From Rhizoclosmatium globosum (lineage: Eukaryota > Chytridiomycota > Chytridiomycetes > Chytridiales > Chytriomycetaceae), in the NCBI GenBank assembly GCA_002104985.1, contig MCGO01000050.1:248001-312000 (forward strand): a stretch of 64,000 nt of DNA. Direction: 5' to 3'. Of the stretch, positions 31,801 through 44,144 are shown one piece after another. The translations under genes and the position numbers were made by a program. The first letter of the stretch is position 1. Each line of letters begins with the position of its first letter. The notes beneath the pieces were generated by a model. It was not told the DNA's origin, searched no databases, and saw only the letters and a list, made by a program, of their open reading frames with translations.

Positions 31801-32915
31801 TTTGCTGATGCTGAGGAAACTGAGCCATCGTTGTATGACTCGACTGGGTTGATGGACCAGATGGACCAGTGGAATCGGATAGGCCAGGTGGATTAGAGGA
31901 AGTCATGGGTAAAGGAGTAAACGAATTATTGGCAAAGTTATTTGAAGCACTCAGATTCAAACTGTTCAAGTTGCTATTTGAATTTGAAGTTGGCAAATTC
32001 ATTGCCGCCTTATTAGTGGATCGAGTAGTGGAAGCATTGTTGTTGGCAGCCGCGACAACTGATGTGTTTACAGTAGTAGATGAAGTAGCAGAAGAATGCG
32101 ACTGGTTAACACCAACCAATTCTTTTGCAGCAAAAATAAACTCGTCGACGGCACTTTGGGGCACAGCAAAGCACTCAGACTTGTTTGGATATTGACAGGA
32201 CACCTTCATTTTCTCAGCACGGTCTTTTCCGTAGCGAAACGAGAGAAATTTTCCAGCAAAGTCTTCGTAAAAGTCGAATTGGGAGTCGTGGAAACTCAGG
32301 GCAGGTTCCTTGTTCTTATCCTTTGCCTGGAATGCGAGTGGCCAGGGAATGAGACGTTCAACCTGCATTTGCTGGTGCTGCTGAGTTTGCTGTTGCTGCT
32401 GGGACTGAGGTGGTAGTTGAGGCGGTGGAGGTTGAGGGAGGGAAGACTGAGAGGGTGTCGAGTGCAGTGGAAGCATCATCTGAGCTGCATTGTACCAGAA
32501 CACATGAATACAAACTAACACGTCTTAATTCAAGCAAAAAGCACAAACCAGAAAGTGCAGCATTCGCAGCCTCGCTCAACGTTGCGCTCTGAACCGACAC
32601 GCTCCCAACATTCGCAGCCTTGAGCGCAGCCCGAAGTCCAGCTACTTCTCGGACAAGCGAAACTACATCGGCTGCGAGCTGCGATGCCCGGGCTTCTTCG
32701 CCACGAAGCCGGTCGGTCACAGCAACGCGTGTCTCGAGAAGTTGGACGTACTTTGTGTGGATGTCTGACTGCCCTTGGCCTCCTCCTCCTCCTCCTAGGC
32801 TTCCTCCTCCTAATCCAGATAAACTGCCTCCTACTTGCATACTGCCATGTATACTGCCACTGTGTGCTGATGCATTAGAGGGTGGTGCCGGTGCTGGTGC
32901 TGGTGGCCCCTGCAT
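28875..32915 (-). CDS. Large GATA factor with coiled coil, poly-Gln and two EFxxW modules
   Basis: Four exons: 32915-32549, 32484-31780, 31721-29192, 29127-28875; about 1284 residues. The N-terminus is Gly/Pro-rich, then IHTKYVQLLETRVAV starts a coiled coil to about 105, matching the genes at 3038 and 8668. Module copy 1 lies at about 155-240 (FYEDFAGKFLSFRYG ... AVPQSAVDEFIFAA). After a poly-Gln region comes one GATA finger at about 478-503 (CGHCGTRETPLWRSGPAG, then CNACGVKWRRV; C-x2-C-x17-C-x2-C). About 600 residues of Gln-, Pro- and Ser-rich and then acidic and basic sequence follow, including several SKRGRK-type nuclear-localisation-like patches. The C-terminal module on its own exon starts TKYTAILQSMMPEF and ends VPERLRAEFREW ... 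HFPGN. A nuclear GATA-site binding regulator is expected. Confidence 0.85.
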
Positions 32916-33305
32916 TCGTACTTTTGTGACAATTCTAACGAAAAACCCCCCCTGTCAAATTATTTACGTCCCAAATTACAATTAATGTTCTGAATCCCGC
33001 CATACCGCGTTTTCCCGCCTCCAGATTCCGTTATTTTCTTTGCTTTCCGTTGTCCTATTTTCCCGACGATGAAAATTATTGATTTACCGTCAATACCGTC
33101 ATTACGGCATTTTAGTCTGAACTACGGATGAGTATATTCCACGGTTCCTCCCATTTTCTTTTTTAGACCAGCAATTATCGCTACCGGTATTTCTTCTCAA
33201 TCCTTCAAAAAATCATAAAACTCTATTTTTCAATACAATCAATAACCAAAATAAGAATAAAAACCTCATCCTTCACAAAAAAATATAACCCCCTGCACTC
33301 TCTCT
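32916..33305 (-). promoter_or_regulatory. Upstream region of the large GATA gene
   Basis: This 390-bp AT-rich spacer runs from the start of the GATA gene to the 3' end of the giant repeat gene. Short near-repeats of TTCCGTT and TACCGTC occur. I cannot identify specific sites. Confidence 0.4.
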
Positions 33306-36300
33306 TCATACACCAACCAGCAAATACACCATCAACGCAAACGTAACCGGCAACATCAGGTTTCCTACCCACATTGGATCAACAACTTCCCACACAAGAA
33401 CAACCAACGGTCGAACAAGCACCCACACAGTTTGGTACAACACATACACCAAAAATACTAGAATCATCAATGCACGTAACATGTCCAAGGCTCCATCTTG
33501 TGGAGCTGACTTAAGCTCAACAAATTTCACAGTCTCCTTGTCCACGCTCGTCGCGTCCTCGGTGATGGATGTCACGGCAACAGTCTGAGAAAAGGAGACA
33601 GACTTTTTCGAGTCTGGTGATTGTGGCGTGTTTGTTGTTGTTGCTTTTGACTCTGTGCTGGATTCTTCGTGAATGCTTTTTACAATAGTACTGGCACTTG
33701 TGGTCGTACTGGTAGTAACAATGATTTCAGATGAGGCCTCTTGAGAGAGTAGAGTAGTTTCTGATGGGGTTGCGTTCGTCTTCGTTTCCTGCGATTCTGT
33801 TGCAGTAACTGCGTTCAAAGGAACTGGAGACTTTGATGTACTGTCACCAAACAATATTTGGAACATTGATTTCTGGGAAACAAATCAGTATCAATATACG
33901 ACACAATATCTTAAAATAATGAAGAACTTACTGGTGCAGGTACGGCAGTTGTCGTAACTGTCGTTGTCGTTGTTTCGTCGTCGACCTTTGACTCCACCTT
34001 CGATTCTTCCACCTTCTTTTCCTCAACAGCAGGAATTCCCTCTTCTTTTACATTCTTTTCCGCTACGTCAGCTTCAACTGTGACAGATTCTTCAGTGTTC
34101 TTCACAGGTTCAGCATCCTCAACAACAGCACTAGTTTCAGACTTTGTCTCTACCACAACAGCTGCAGTCTCGGACACCGCAGCCACATTACTTGAGGCTG
34201 TCTCTGTATTCGAGTCGGCAACGTCTTTAGAAGAGCTGCCCCAGAAGAACGAAAACAGTCCACCACCACTCGTACTCTTGGTTTGAGCTGTGACGACAGC
34301 TTCTTCCACTTTCGTTTCAACGCTGGATCCACCAGCTTCTCCCGTTTCAGTGCTCAAAACAGTCTCCGAATTCTTAACTTCCGCTGCAACAATTGTCTCA
34401 GAAACTTCCGATGTCTTAATGTCCTTTGCAGCACTTGTAACTGCTGCAACCAGATCTGCATTTTCAACTACAACAGGTGCCAAGGCAACAGATGGCGGAG
34501 CATTCAAGAACGAAAACGCCAAAGATGCACGTCGGCTTCTCGAAACACTCTCATCGGCTTCTGTCTTACTGTCCACCTCAACAGCCTCAACAGCAACCTG
34601 TTCCTTCACTGTCAACTCAACTGATGATTCCACTGTATCAACACGTTCGGGATGGATATCAACTGCGGACACAGCAACGATGGAGTCATCCAATTGTTTA
34701 CTGCGAGCACCTTGTCCTTCATCAAGGGTCATGGTATCCTGCGCGAGGCGAGGAGATCGTCGCTTGGCAGCTTCGAGGAACGACGAGAAAGTGAATGTGC
34801 TGCTTGGAGTAATCGGAGTTTCTGTGGAAGGCAGCAGAGTTTCAGTACTGATTACTGTAGTAGTTGTCGTTGTCACGGTATTGATGTCAGTGGTGATAGC
34901 AGACTGCAATAAACAAATGAGTTAACAATGTAAACGACAATATGAAATTATTACCTTGCTTGTTTCAGCTGCTGTGGTAAGTTCAGTGGCAGTTTTATCA
35001 ACTACGACGCTGAAATCTTCAGAGATTCTACCTGACAGAGAAAGAGACTTATCAACAGCAATTGGTATCTCCTCAGAGACGACCGAGTCAACAACGTCTT
35101 TCTTCACAACTTCCAACTTCTCCACAATATTTGTATGCGTTGTCACCACACTTTCCGATTCTTTTGGGGTTTCAACATGTGGTGGCTGCGGTGAAGAAGA
35201 TCGCAAGAAGGAGAATCCAAACAATGATTTCCTAGTCGTGTTTTCAACAACTTTCGCCTCAGTGACTGCAGGCATTTCGAGTGGTGCTGGCTGGATAACA
35301 GGCTCAAGCTCAACAGCAGAAGGAGCTTTTGACACTGGTGCAATGACTTCGGTGATAGTCTCGAGGGTATTCTTCACACTTTCAGTGGGCTGGAATTGAA
35401 ATTAGAAGAAATTCGTATATTAGCAAGTAAGATCTTACGGATAAGTGCACTGGTTTTAAATCCACTGTTTCAAGCTGAGGAGTTTCAGAAACTACAGTCG
35501 TTTCCTTTTCTACATGTTTCAGGGAGCTTTTTCGGTTCTTCAAGAAAGATGCAAAGTCAAATGGTTCCTCTGGCTCTACACGACGTAGTTCAGGAACTTT
35601 GCGAGCCTCTTCTGTGACAGTCATTTCAGAGCCGGTGGACTTTACAATGACGTCCTCTCTCGTTGAAAGGAAATTTGAAGAAATTGTCTTCACAGCGGTC
35701 TTGGATTCAGTTTCTTCTGTCGAGCGAGTCTCAGAAGTAAGGCTAGAAACGAAACCTTCCGAAACTGAAGTTGATTTCTTCAGAATTGGCTCAACCACCG
35801 TTTTTGCAATAACTTCAGTGAACTCCACTATTGCAGGCTTGGATTCGAGGTTACCAATCAGACCGGATTCCGAAGTTTTTGGAACGACATCAATAGTTTC
35901 TTTCGTCGATTTACTTTCGGCAACTGACTGAGTCCGAACTTCCTCCGATGCTACTGAGCTTGAAGACTGCTCCTCAGACTTCAATTCTACCACTGATTGC
36001 ACTTTCGTAGATTCAACGTCGATCGCTTTGGACGGAAGATCCATGCGTCTATTGCTGAGGAACGAAGAGAAACTGAAACTTGACTCCTTCGAAGTTTCCT
36101 CAACCACTTGTGGTACAGGTTTGATGTCGGTGGAAAAATGGATATCATCCGTAATTGCAGATACAATTTCGACTTGAGCCACTGCAGCGCCCACAGCAAC
36201 CTCTTCAGTGACTGGCTCTGATGTCTTTTCAACCACAGTTGTACTGCTGACCACTGACTCTCTTGTCTTCGAGCCGAAGAAAGATGAAAAGTTAAATTTC

Positions 36301-39300
36301 GTAGAACTGTCTTCCACAGATTGGTCAAGAATGATTTCTTCTGAAGAAGGTGTCTGTTCAGCTGGTTTAGATGCTTCCAAAGTCTCTGATGACGCATCAG
36401 TTACAAGAGGTGCTTCGTTCACATCCGATTCATATGTTTCAACTATTTCAGATAGAATATCTGCAGTGGCGTCCTGGACAACAGTTGAATCAACTAAAGT
36501 GGAACTTGGAAGGGATGGGGAACTTTTGTTTCGTGAAGCCAAAAAGGATGAGAAACTGAAAGCGGTTGAAGCGGTAGCTTTTTCGACCGTCGCTTCTTTA
36601 GCTGCTGCAGTCTCCTCAGTTGGTGCCTTATCCGCTGGTGGTTCGTTCACGGCTTTATGTACTTCAACAGCAACAGTCTCTGCCTTTGTTGATGTTTCTG
36701 CTATAATTTCGGTTGAAGACGCAGCAGCAGTCGAGTTGAGTGTCCTTGAACTTAAGAATGAGGAGAAACTGAATACAGGAGATGTTTTCTTAGTTTCATC
36801 AACCGTCTCCGTCACCACTTCAACTGATTTGGTGCTGATGATATTTTCCGATTTCGGCAAGAGATTCTCAATCGCGAGTGATTCAGGAGTAATAACGGCA
36901 GTTGGCCAATCCGATACTGGTTCGGAATTACTAGCTGATTTCGTCTCTACAAAAGAATCAACTTTTCGATTACTCAGGAACGTTGAAAAGCTGAAGGCTG
37001 AGATCGGCTTGGAGTCTAATACTGGATTTTCGAAGTTGATAGTAGAGTCAGAAATGACCGCTTTCATTTGCAGCGCATCATTAACAAGTTCCTGAGGCTT
37101 TTTCTCGCCATCATCAACCACCGTCAAGTTGGAAACTTCTTCTTTGGCGTTGATTGGCGGCTCTGTCGACAACAATGTCTCCATTTCTTTCACCGTTTCT
37201 ACCACGGTTTCCATTATGGTTGTCTCGTTATTAAAAGTGGCGGCAATCAATGGAGGCGAATCTTTAACGATTTCAGAAACCTCAGAGGCTTGCAAAACAG
37301 TTTCTGCTTGTGATTCCTTGACTCTTGAGCTCAGGAACGACGAGAAGCTGAACGCTGAAGATGGTTTTTCCGGTGTAATATCGAATGCAGGGGCCTTCAA
37401 ACCGTCTGAGTCAACAGCAGATCCCTTAGATTCCTCAGAAGAAGTCATCATGGTGTCGGTACGAACAGGGGGTATATCGGTGAATGAGGTCGTTTTTGAG
37501 GCAATAGTCTCAACAGACTCGACTATGGATTCAGACTCAATAGTAATTGGTACCGTAGGCGATACATCTGTTTCCAACTTGGACCTTTGCTTGGCGGATG
37601 ACAAGAAAGATGAAAAATTGAATATTGACGTAGATGCTTGCTGTTCGGTCTGTTCTGATGTTACAACGGATTCAGAGTGTTCAGGAACTGCGGCTTCGTT
37701 GAGAACCTGAAGAGGGCTTTCAGACGCTTTCAGAGACTCAGTAGACTGATTAAAGACGCCGTCATCATTTTGCACTTCAGTGGCACTTCTCTTGACAGTA
37801 TTTTCCTCAACTGTGCTTGCGGCGACAATTTCGGAAACAGATTCAACCAGAAGCGTTGATGTAGGAACCAAAGGATTCGTCTCATTCTCGCTGATGTGAT
37901 TCGCAGAGGATGCAGAAACTTCATGCAATGTAGTCTGAATGCATGTCAGTCAAGAAAATAACCATATCAACACCTACCGAAATAACACTAGAAACAGAAG
38001 AAACTTCTTCCACAACCACATCCACAGCTTTCATAACGTTTCCAAGGATAGATTCCTGAACAGAATCTAGAACACTGGGTACCTGAACTTCAGAAGTTTT
38101 GGAGCTAAAAATAAAGGTAAATAAGGTGTATCTGGGACAAACTTCAACTCACTCAACAGTCTTTGGCTGAGACCAAGAAGAGAAAACAGACAATAGACTT
38201 GAACGATTATCGCTCAGCTGGGTGACTGTTTCTTTTTTGAGTTCATTGTCGGCAACACTTGTTCCCTTTTCCAAGGGTTCCACTGTTTTTGTCTCGGATT
38301 GGACATTGGTTACCATAACTTGGTCATCAAGGCGCGACACAGAAGATGAGACGCTGGGTATGCCGAAAATATCATCGAATCGAGGCCGAGAAGTCTTTTT
38401 CTTGACAGGAAGAGCGAATTCCTGAATGTTTGAGACATTCTCAACAACGGTTTCTTCCTTTCTCTCAATATGAGTCTCGGAAACTTGAAGCAAAGACTCT
38501 GTTGGAATGGATTCCGATTGAATTGGATCCTCGATCTTGACTTCTTCTTCAACAACAGCTACCGTCTCGGCGCCAAAACGAACGGGCTCAGAATGAAGAT
38601 TTTCCAAGTTGACCGCCGCAATCGATTTCGACTCCTCAACAAGTTTAGAAAGAACAGCTTCTTCCAAAACGATTGAATCAGTCGAAATATCAACAACCGA
38701 TATGTCTGCATCCTTTGGTCCTCCTAAAGGACCAACTGGAATTGACGCAGTAACAGTTGCAGGACGATCGAATGCTTTCAAGAAACTAAACTCTCTCTTG
38801 ATTGCTTCAACAGAATCTGGCTTGGCTGGTATAGTTGATGTCTCTTCTTCATCCACCTCTTCAATGACAGGAGTTGACGTACGATCACGCCTGCGATCCA
38901 CACCATCCTCTGAAATCGACTCAAGTTTAAAGGAACTGACAGATGCAGTACTTCTAATGCTTTTCCCATCCTCACTCCAACTGCTCACGCTTTCTCCATC
39001 GACAGAGCCGCCTTGAACCTCAATCGCCGAATCAATCAAAGTCAGGACTTGTTTCAATTGTTGCATTGAGCGACGAGAGCGGATAGGTCGAGACTTGATC
39101 TTCTGGAAAATTTCCGCACCAATTGAAGAAGTGGCCGCGAGAGTATTTGGAGTTGAAGGGAGAGGTGTTTGTAAGGTCCAGTCGAATTGAGGATCGAGTT
39201 CAGCAGGATTGGATTCAAAGTCGGAATCGCTATCATATTGACGTTCGACGTTTGTAATACTTGTGGACTCAGTTTCATTGGTGATGCTGGCATTTTCTGA

Positions 39301-42300
39301 CGATGACAAGACATTGCGTTCTTCAGCAATTACAGCCGGTTCGCCTGCAATCGAAAGAGTGGGAATAACAACCGATTCAACAACGGGAATAACTTCTACT
39401 GAATTGTCCCAGACTGAACTCTCGGCAACCAAGGGAAGAATAGATGTTGCAGCAGGCTCAATATCTATCAGCTTCTTCTCCTCCACAACAGACATGACAG
39501 ATTTGTCCTCTTTTTCATCGTCACTTTCCGTGCTCAATTTCGAATATCCAAAGTTAAGCTGTTCCTCATCACTATCATCATTGTCAATTGTTGAGTTGTT
39601 GAGTTTGGCATACTTTGACGAGTTTGACGTGAAGACTCGTTGGAACAAAGACTTCTACAATAAAACGCAATCGAGTTAACACAAGAACTCCGACAAACAA
39701 AAAGTTACTCACAACCGAAGTTTTGACAGAAGGAACATCCTCCTTCGAAAAGTCACTAAATAAGGGCTCATCCCTTTCCTTCCGTGGCATCTCAAATGGA
39801 GGATTAAAGATTGACTCCTCAGAAACGAACTTAGTTGAGACAGTTTTTACAGCGGTGTTGGAAGACCAGAGAGATCCAGTATTCAATGTATCTTCAAACA
39901 CAGCATCACTTCTCCAGACGTCCGCTGTGCCCAACCCAAACGGATCTTTTGGAATCGTTGGAGGTAACAGTGAGTCGTTTTCATTTTCTGGAGGAGGCAG
40001 AGAAACCGATTCAACAGCTACCGGTTCGGACTCGACAGCTGGACCTTGGATAACAGGAGGAGAAACCTCCACCTCGGGCTGTACATCCTCCTGAACAATG
40101 ATAACACGTGATGATTTAGGGGCAGAAACAACAAGCTCATCATGTGAATCCAACAACGAGACACGTTCCTCAGCCTGGGAAGTAGCAGTGGATGATCCAC
40201 CAAAGAGCCTCTGGAAAATAGATTTCTACCGAGAAAAGTATTTAGCATAAAACAAATATGCCAACAAAACTCAGAAAATAATCACCATTGACCCAGCGTT
40301 CGCCAACACTGAACTCTTCTCCTCCACAGACCCAACACTCAAATCAGGATCTAACGACGCCTCCGCAATCTTCATTTCAACAACCGTCGCATCAACAGCC
40401 CCCGATCGAACAACCTCAACAATATCAGGCTGCAACTCCTCAATAACGACTGGAACAGCCGCCGCAGAGGGAACAACAACATCCTTCGACGGTGCGCCTT
40501 GTTGATTCCAGATCTGCGAGAGCCGGCGATACCGTTTATCCATAGCGTCCAAATCACTCAACGTAACCGTCTCAACTTCGTCCTCCGCCGTCTTGACATG
40601 CGCCGGGAATTCATACACAATGTCGTCGTCTTCTTCAGGAAGCGGAGATGGAAGCAAAGCGACAGGGATATTGATTGCAGAAACCGCGATGGGGACGGTC
40701 ACTGGACTCGCCGTTGGCCAAATGTCTTGGATGGAGGGTGTAGCATGAGGTTCTGTAATGGCTCCAAGAGGTTTTGACCAAGGATCGTCGGAGAGTATAG
40801 AAGGAGTAGGGAGAGCTCGCGAGGGTAACCCGCGGCGAGGTGTGAGAGGAGTTGGAGGGGGTAAAGTCCAGGACTCGGTGATGATGGGTGCTGGTGCAGC
40901 AGCAGGGAGGGTATCAGACGATGGGAACTGATCCCACACATTACTTGAAAGATCTGCAGTTGAGAAATCGCTTAACCGTGTCGTCGAACTAGTCACGCTT
41001 GTGGCAACCACACTTGCAGTAGTGCTCAAATCAGACACAGCCTTATCCTCCGACTCCGTAACCTCTATCAACTTATCAACCACAACATCACCACTCTTCT
41101 CGGTATTTTCCACTTCCTCATCACAACCCTCCTCTTCATCAACCTCCTTCAAAACAGAAAGCTTTCCAAACGCCCCTTCAAGTTCTTCAACAGCCCCAAC
41201 AACCTCTTCACCTCCCACACCAGACCCACCAACAACCCGATGCATCCGCATAGTCTTTGTAATCGTACTAACAAACAAATCGCTGACTTCACGACGCCGT
41301 GTTTCAACCTCGACGGTTTCAACCACAGTTGAAGGGGTATGCATGAGCGGTGGAGAGTAGTCGCTGAGGAGAGGGGAAGGGGGAATAGGCGGTGAAGCTT
41401 CGAAAGAGAATTCATCGTCTTCAAGAGTCTTATCCGTAGGCATTATAAACGCAACCTCGGATACGACTTGAATCTCGGGTGTAGCAGACAGTGATGCTTC
41501 AGCTTCAGTTGATGCAGAAACAGTTGCCTTAGTTTCCGACACGTTGTCTGACGGTACTCCTTCACCAGAAACATCAAGAATAATTTCCGACACAGTCGTC
41601 ACAACATCTTGAGTTGCAAGAGCAACAGCCCTTTCACCATCTCGTGCGCCTTCTTTTATCGTTCCTTCATCAGCCACAGATTTCGACAAAATCGACACTG
41701 GGAGAACAGGTGACGGATCCATATTCGCCTCGCGAGATCGAGCAGGATGCTGCTTTCGGCGCAAGAACGACGGTCCATATTCGTTAATCAAAGATGAAAA
41801 TGACTTGATGAAGAAAAGTGTTCAGCCACAAGGATAGAAAAATTGAGAGGGGGGAAAAATGTAGCACGTGGAACTTACCAATTGAGGTTGTGCTTCCACT
41901 GCAGCTGGTTCAGGTTTCTCCAGTATACTTGTAGATGTCAATGTTGTAGTTGCAGTTGTCGTCGTTGTCGTTGTAGAGTCCACAATGGTACCTTGTTTCA
42001 CATCCGCAACCTTGTTCCGACCTTCCAGAATCGGTTCACCCACAACCAACAGCTCCTGTTTTTGCAGTTGCGAGTCGTTCACAATTGTCGTAGTTGCAGT
42101 ACCATCAGCAGCAGCAGTAGTTGTCGATGAAGAAGCATCCACATCATCACCATTCAACTCCCTACGCACACAACCATATTAGCCCCCCACCATTCCAATA
42201 ACAATAAAAACAAAAAACAAACCTCATCTTCTTCATCTTCTTCTCCTCCTCCTCCAAAACCCCCAAAACCGCCTCAGAATTCCTCAAAATCTCCTTCACA

Positions 42301-44021
42301 CTCACAACCCCACTCCTCCCCCCCTTCCTCTTCCCCTCCTTCCCACCACCACCCTCCTCCTCCTCCCGCTCGAGCCTCTCAACATCCCGTCTCTTCAAAT
42401 GAACACCCAGCTCCCCAATCACGCCTTCAAACTCCTGTTTGTAGTGCTCGCGCGGGTACATCCCGTCCTCCCCAACGAAATACTGTTTGCGCGACGGGGA
42501 CGCAAAGAACGCGCTGCTTGAGGTCGTTGCGGCGGTGAGTTTTTTTGCGGGCGGCGGGGGTGTGACGGCGGTTTGTGGAGTTGATGAAGATGATGATTCT
42601 TTCTGTGTGAATGCGTCGCGGAGTTGGGAGACGGTTGGACTTGGGCCTGTGATTGTGTCTCTGTAGAGGATGAGGTCTGGGTGTTGAGTTGAGGAGGGGA
42701 GAGAGGGGGAAGGTTTTGCGGGTGTTGAGATGGGGGAGGTGGGGAGGGATTGGATGGGGCTGAGGACGGATGGGAAGGGGGATGATTTTGTGCGGGTTGA
42801 GATGCTTGTGAGGGTTGTGAAGTGGGAATCGTCGATGGGGGTTGTGGTTGTTGTTGTGGTTGTTTCAAAGAAGGCGGAGGAGACTGTTGAGATTGTTGTT
42901 GCTGAGTCTGGCGTTGTTAGTGTTGTTGAGACGGATCTCGTGGGTGTTGATGGAGTGGGTTTCTCGACGGGAGGCCAGGTAGGTTTCATGACTGAGCGCA
43001 CGGTATTTGATAGCCGGAGTGGAGAGGCGGGTGAAGATGAAGTGGAAGAAGGGGAGGAAGTGACAGATTTTGGTTTTGGGATGGGAAGAACCTCGTCTTC
43101 CTTAGTGAAGTTTCCTTTGAGCGTATTTGTGCGTCCAAGTTGTTTCAATGAGGTTGGGGAATACGGACGTTTGATTGTTGAGGGATCTACATATGAGGTT
43201 TAGCAAGGTTCAGGTGAATGCGTTGAGAGTTTCATTCTATCAAACAAGTTTTTGGAAACTTGTTATATACACTCTCTCTTTATAAAGGTCGCTATGGTCT
43301 TCATCATTTGCTTTAACAAAGCTTGTGCATTGTGTGCAATACAATGCATCCAGCAACCCAGTGAGACACAAAGCATACTTCGCTCGTTCCTCGCTCAATA
43401 CGGGTTCTGAGGAGGAAATTATCCTTAAATTCGCTTCGCAAAAGGTTGTTCGCTCCGCTCACATGTTCGTTTCCAATTCACTGAAACTCTCTCATTCCAT
43501 GTTCGCCGCAACCGACACACTTTCTTTTTTCCATGCCCGCTTCACTCTCACTAATCTAGTCTAAGAAGTCTTTTACCTGGTGCAACTTCATGTTTCTTTA
43601 CGAGATCCTTGACTCGAGGAAAGTGGGTGACAGAGGATCGTTTCGCCACGGCTCTTTGAGAAGGCGAAGAAGAAGAAGAAGAAGGCGATGAATAATCATC
43701 TGAAGAAGAGGGAGGAGGTGGTGTAGCATAAGTGGAAGGTGTTGCTGAGTCAAGAGAACGGGTGCGTGGAAGCACAATAGTGTCACTCTGAGTGGTAGTA
43801 CTTGAAGTTGATGATGATGCATTAGAGGTGGATGCACTACGAGTAGCAGCAGTAGTAGTAGTGGTAGTAGTAGTTGCAGAAGGAGTAGTAGTAGTAGTAG
43901 TGGAGGTGGTGGCAGTCGGCCGGGACAGGGCCGCCAGTCTTTCCCTCCTAGCAGCCAGGATAGAATGCAGCTGATCGTCCTTGTCCTTGTCCTTATCCTT
44001 GTCCTTGTCCTTCTGATTCAT
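33306..44021 (-). CDS. Giant Ser/Thr-rich repeat protein with C-terminal membrane hairpin
   Basis: Eleven exons join in frame: 44021-43577, 43186-42223, 42161-41879, 41803-40286, 40225-39713, 39654-38153, 38104-37978, 37934-35439, 35389-34955, 34903-33932, 33872-33306; about 3273 residues. The N-terminus is a KD-repeat then poly-Thr. Nearly all the rest looks disordered and rich in Ser, Thr, Val and Glu. A short motif, approximately SAFSFSSFLSSR, recurs at least eight times in exon 8 at 75-175 residue spacing, with variants such as FTFSSFL and FGFSFL in exons 9 and 10 and SFSSLI at the start of exon 4. Exons 5, 6 and 11 each begin with KS(I/L/M)FQ. The last ~65 residues form two or three hydrophobic segments (MLRALMILVFLVYVLYQTVW, then PVTFALMVYLLVGV). 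A tail-anchored scaffold is inferred; no family recognised. Two or more shorter genes cannot be fully excluded. Confidence 0.65.
43187..43576 (-). other. Long first intron of the giant gene
   Basis: At 390 nt this is the longest intron in the window, against 45-80 nt for most. It begins GTAAAAG and ends ATGTAG on the minus strand and contains a copy of a short repeat also found near 45054 in the opposite orientation. Its size may come from an inserted element. Confidence 0.5.
43383..43402 (+). repeat. Short dispersed repeat, copy 1
   Basis: The 20-nt string CTCGTTCCTCGCTCAATACG occurs here and again on the minus strand at 45054-45073. Flanks share further CGCTCnCGCTCAC-like text in changed order. 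It may be part of a small mobile or palindromic element. Confidence 0.6.
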
Positions 44022-44144
44022 TCAAAGCAAGTTCAACGTCGCTGTGTTGAAAAGTTTCAGTTTCAATTCCACTCGTTGTTTCACCTTCCCTTCCCTTCCC
44101 ATCACTCACTCATCACCCCTTACTGAAAGACAGCAAACAAACAA

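Noticed and set aside
34290..37710. Several Ser/Thr/Val-rich + strand frames over the giant gene
   Set aside because: Antisense shadows: codons for Ser, Thr and Glu read backwards stay open. The minus-strand exons join in phase at every junction and carry the repeated motif.
43325..43564. 79-codon + strand frame inside the long intron
   Set aside because: It has no recognisable features and includes the dispersed repeat; chance frame or repeat fragment is more likely than a gene.
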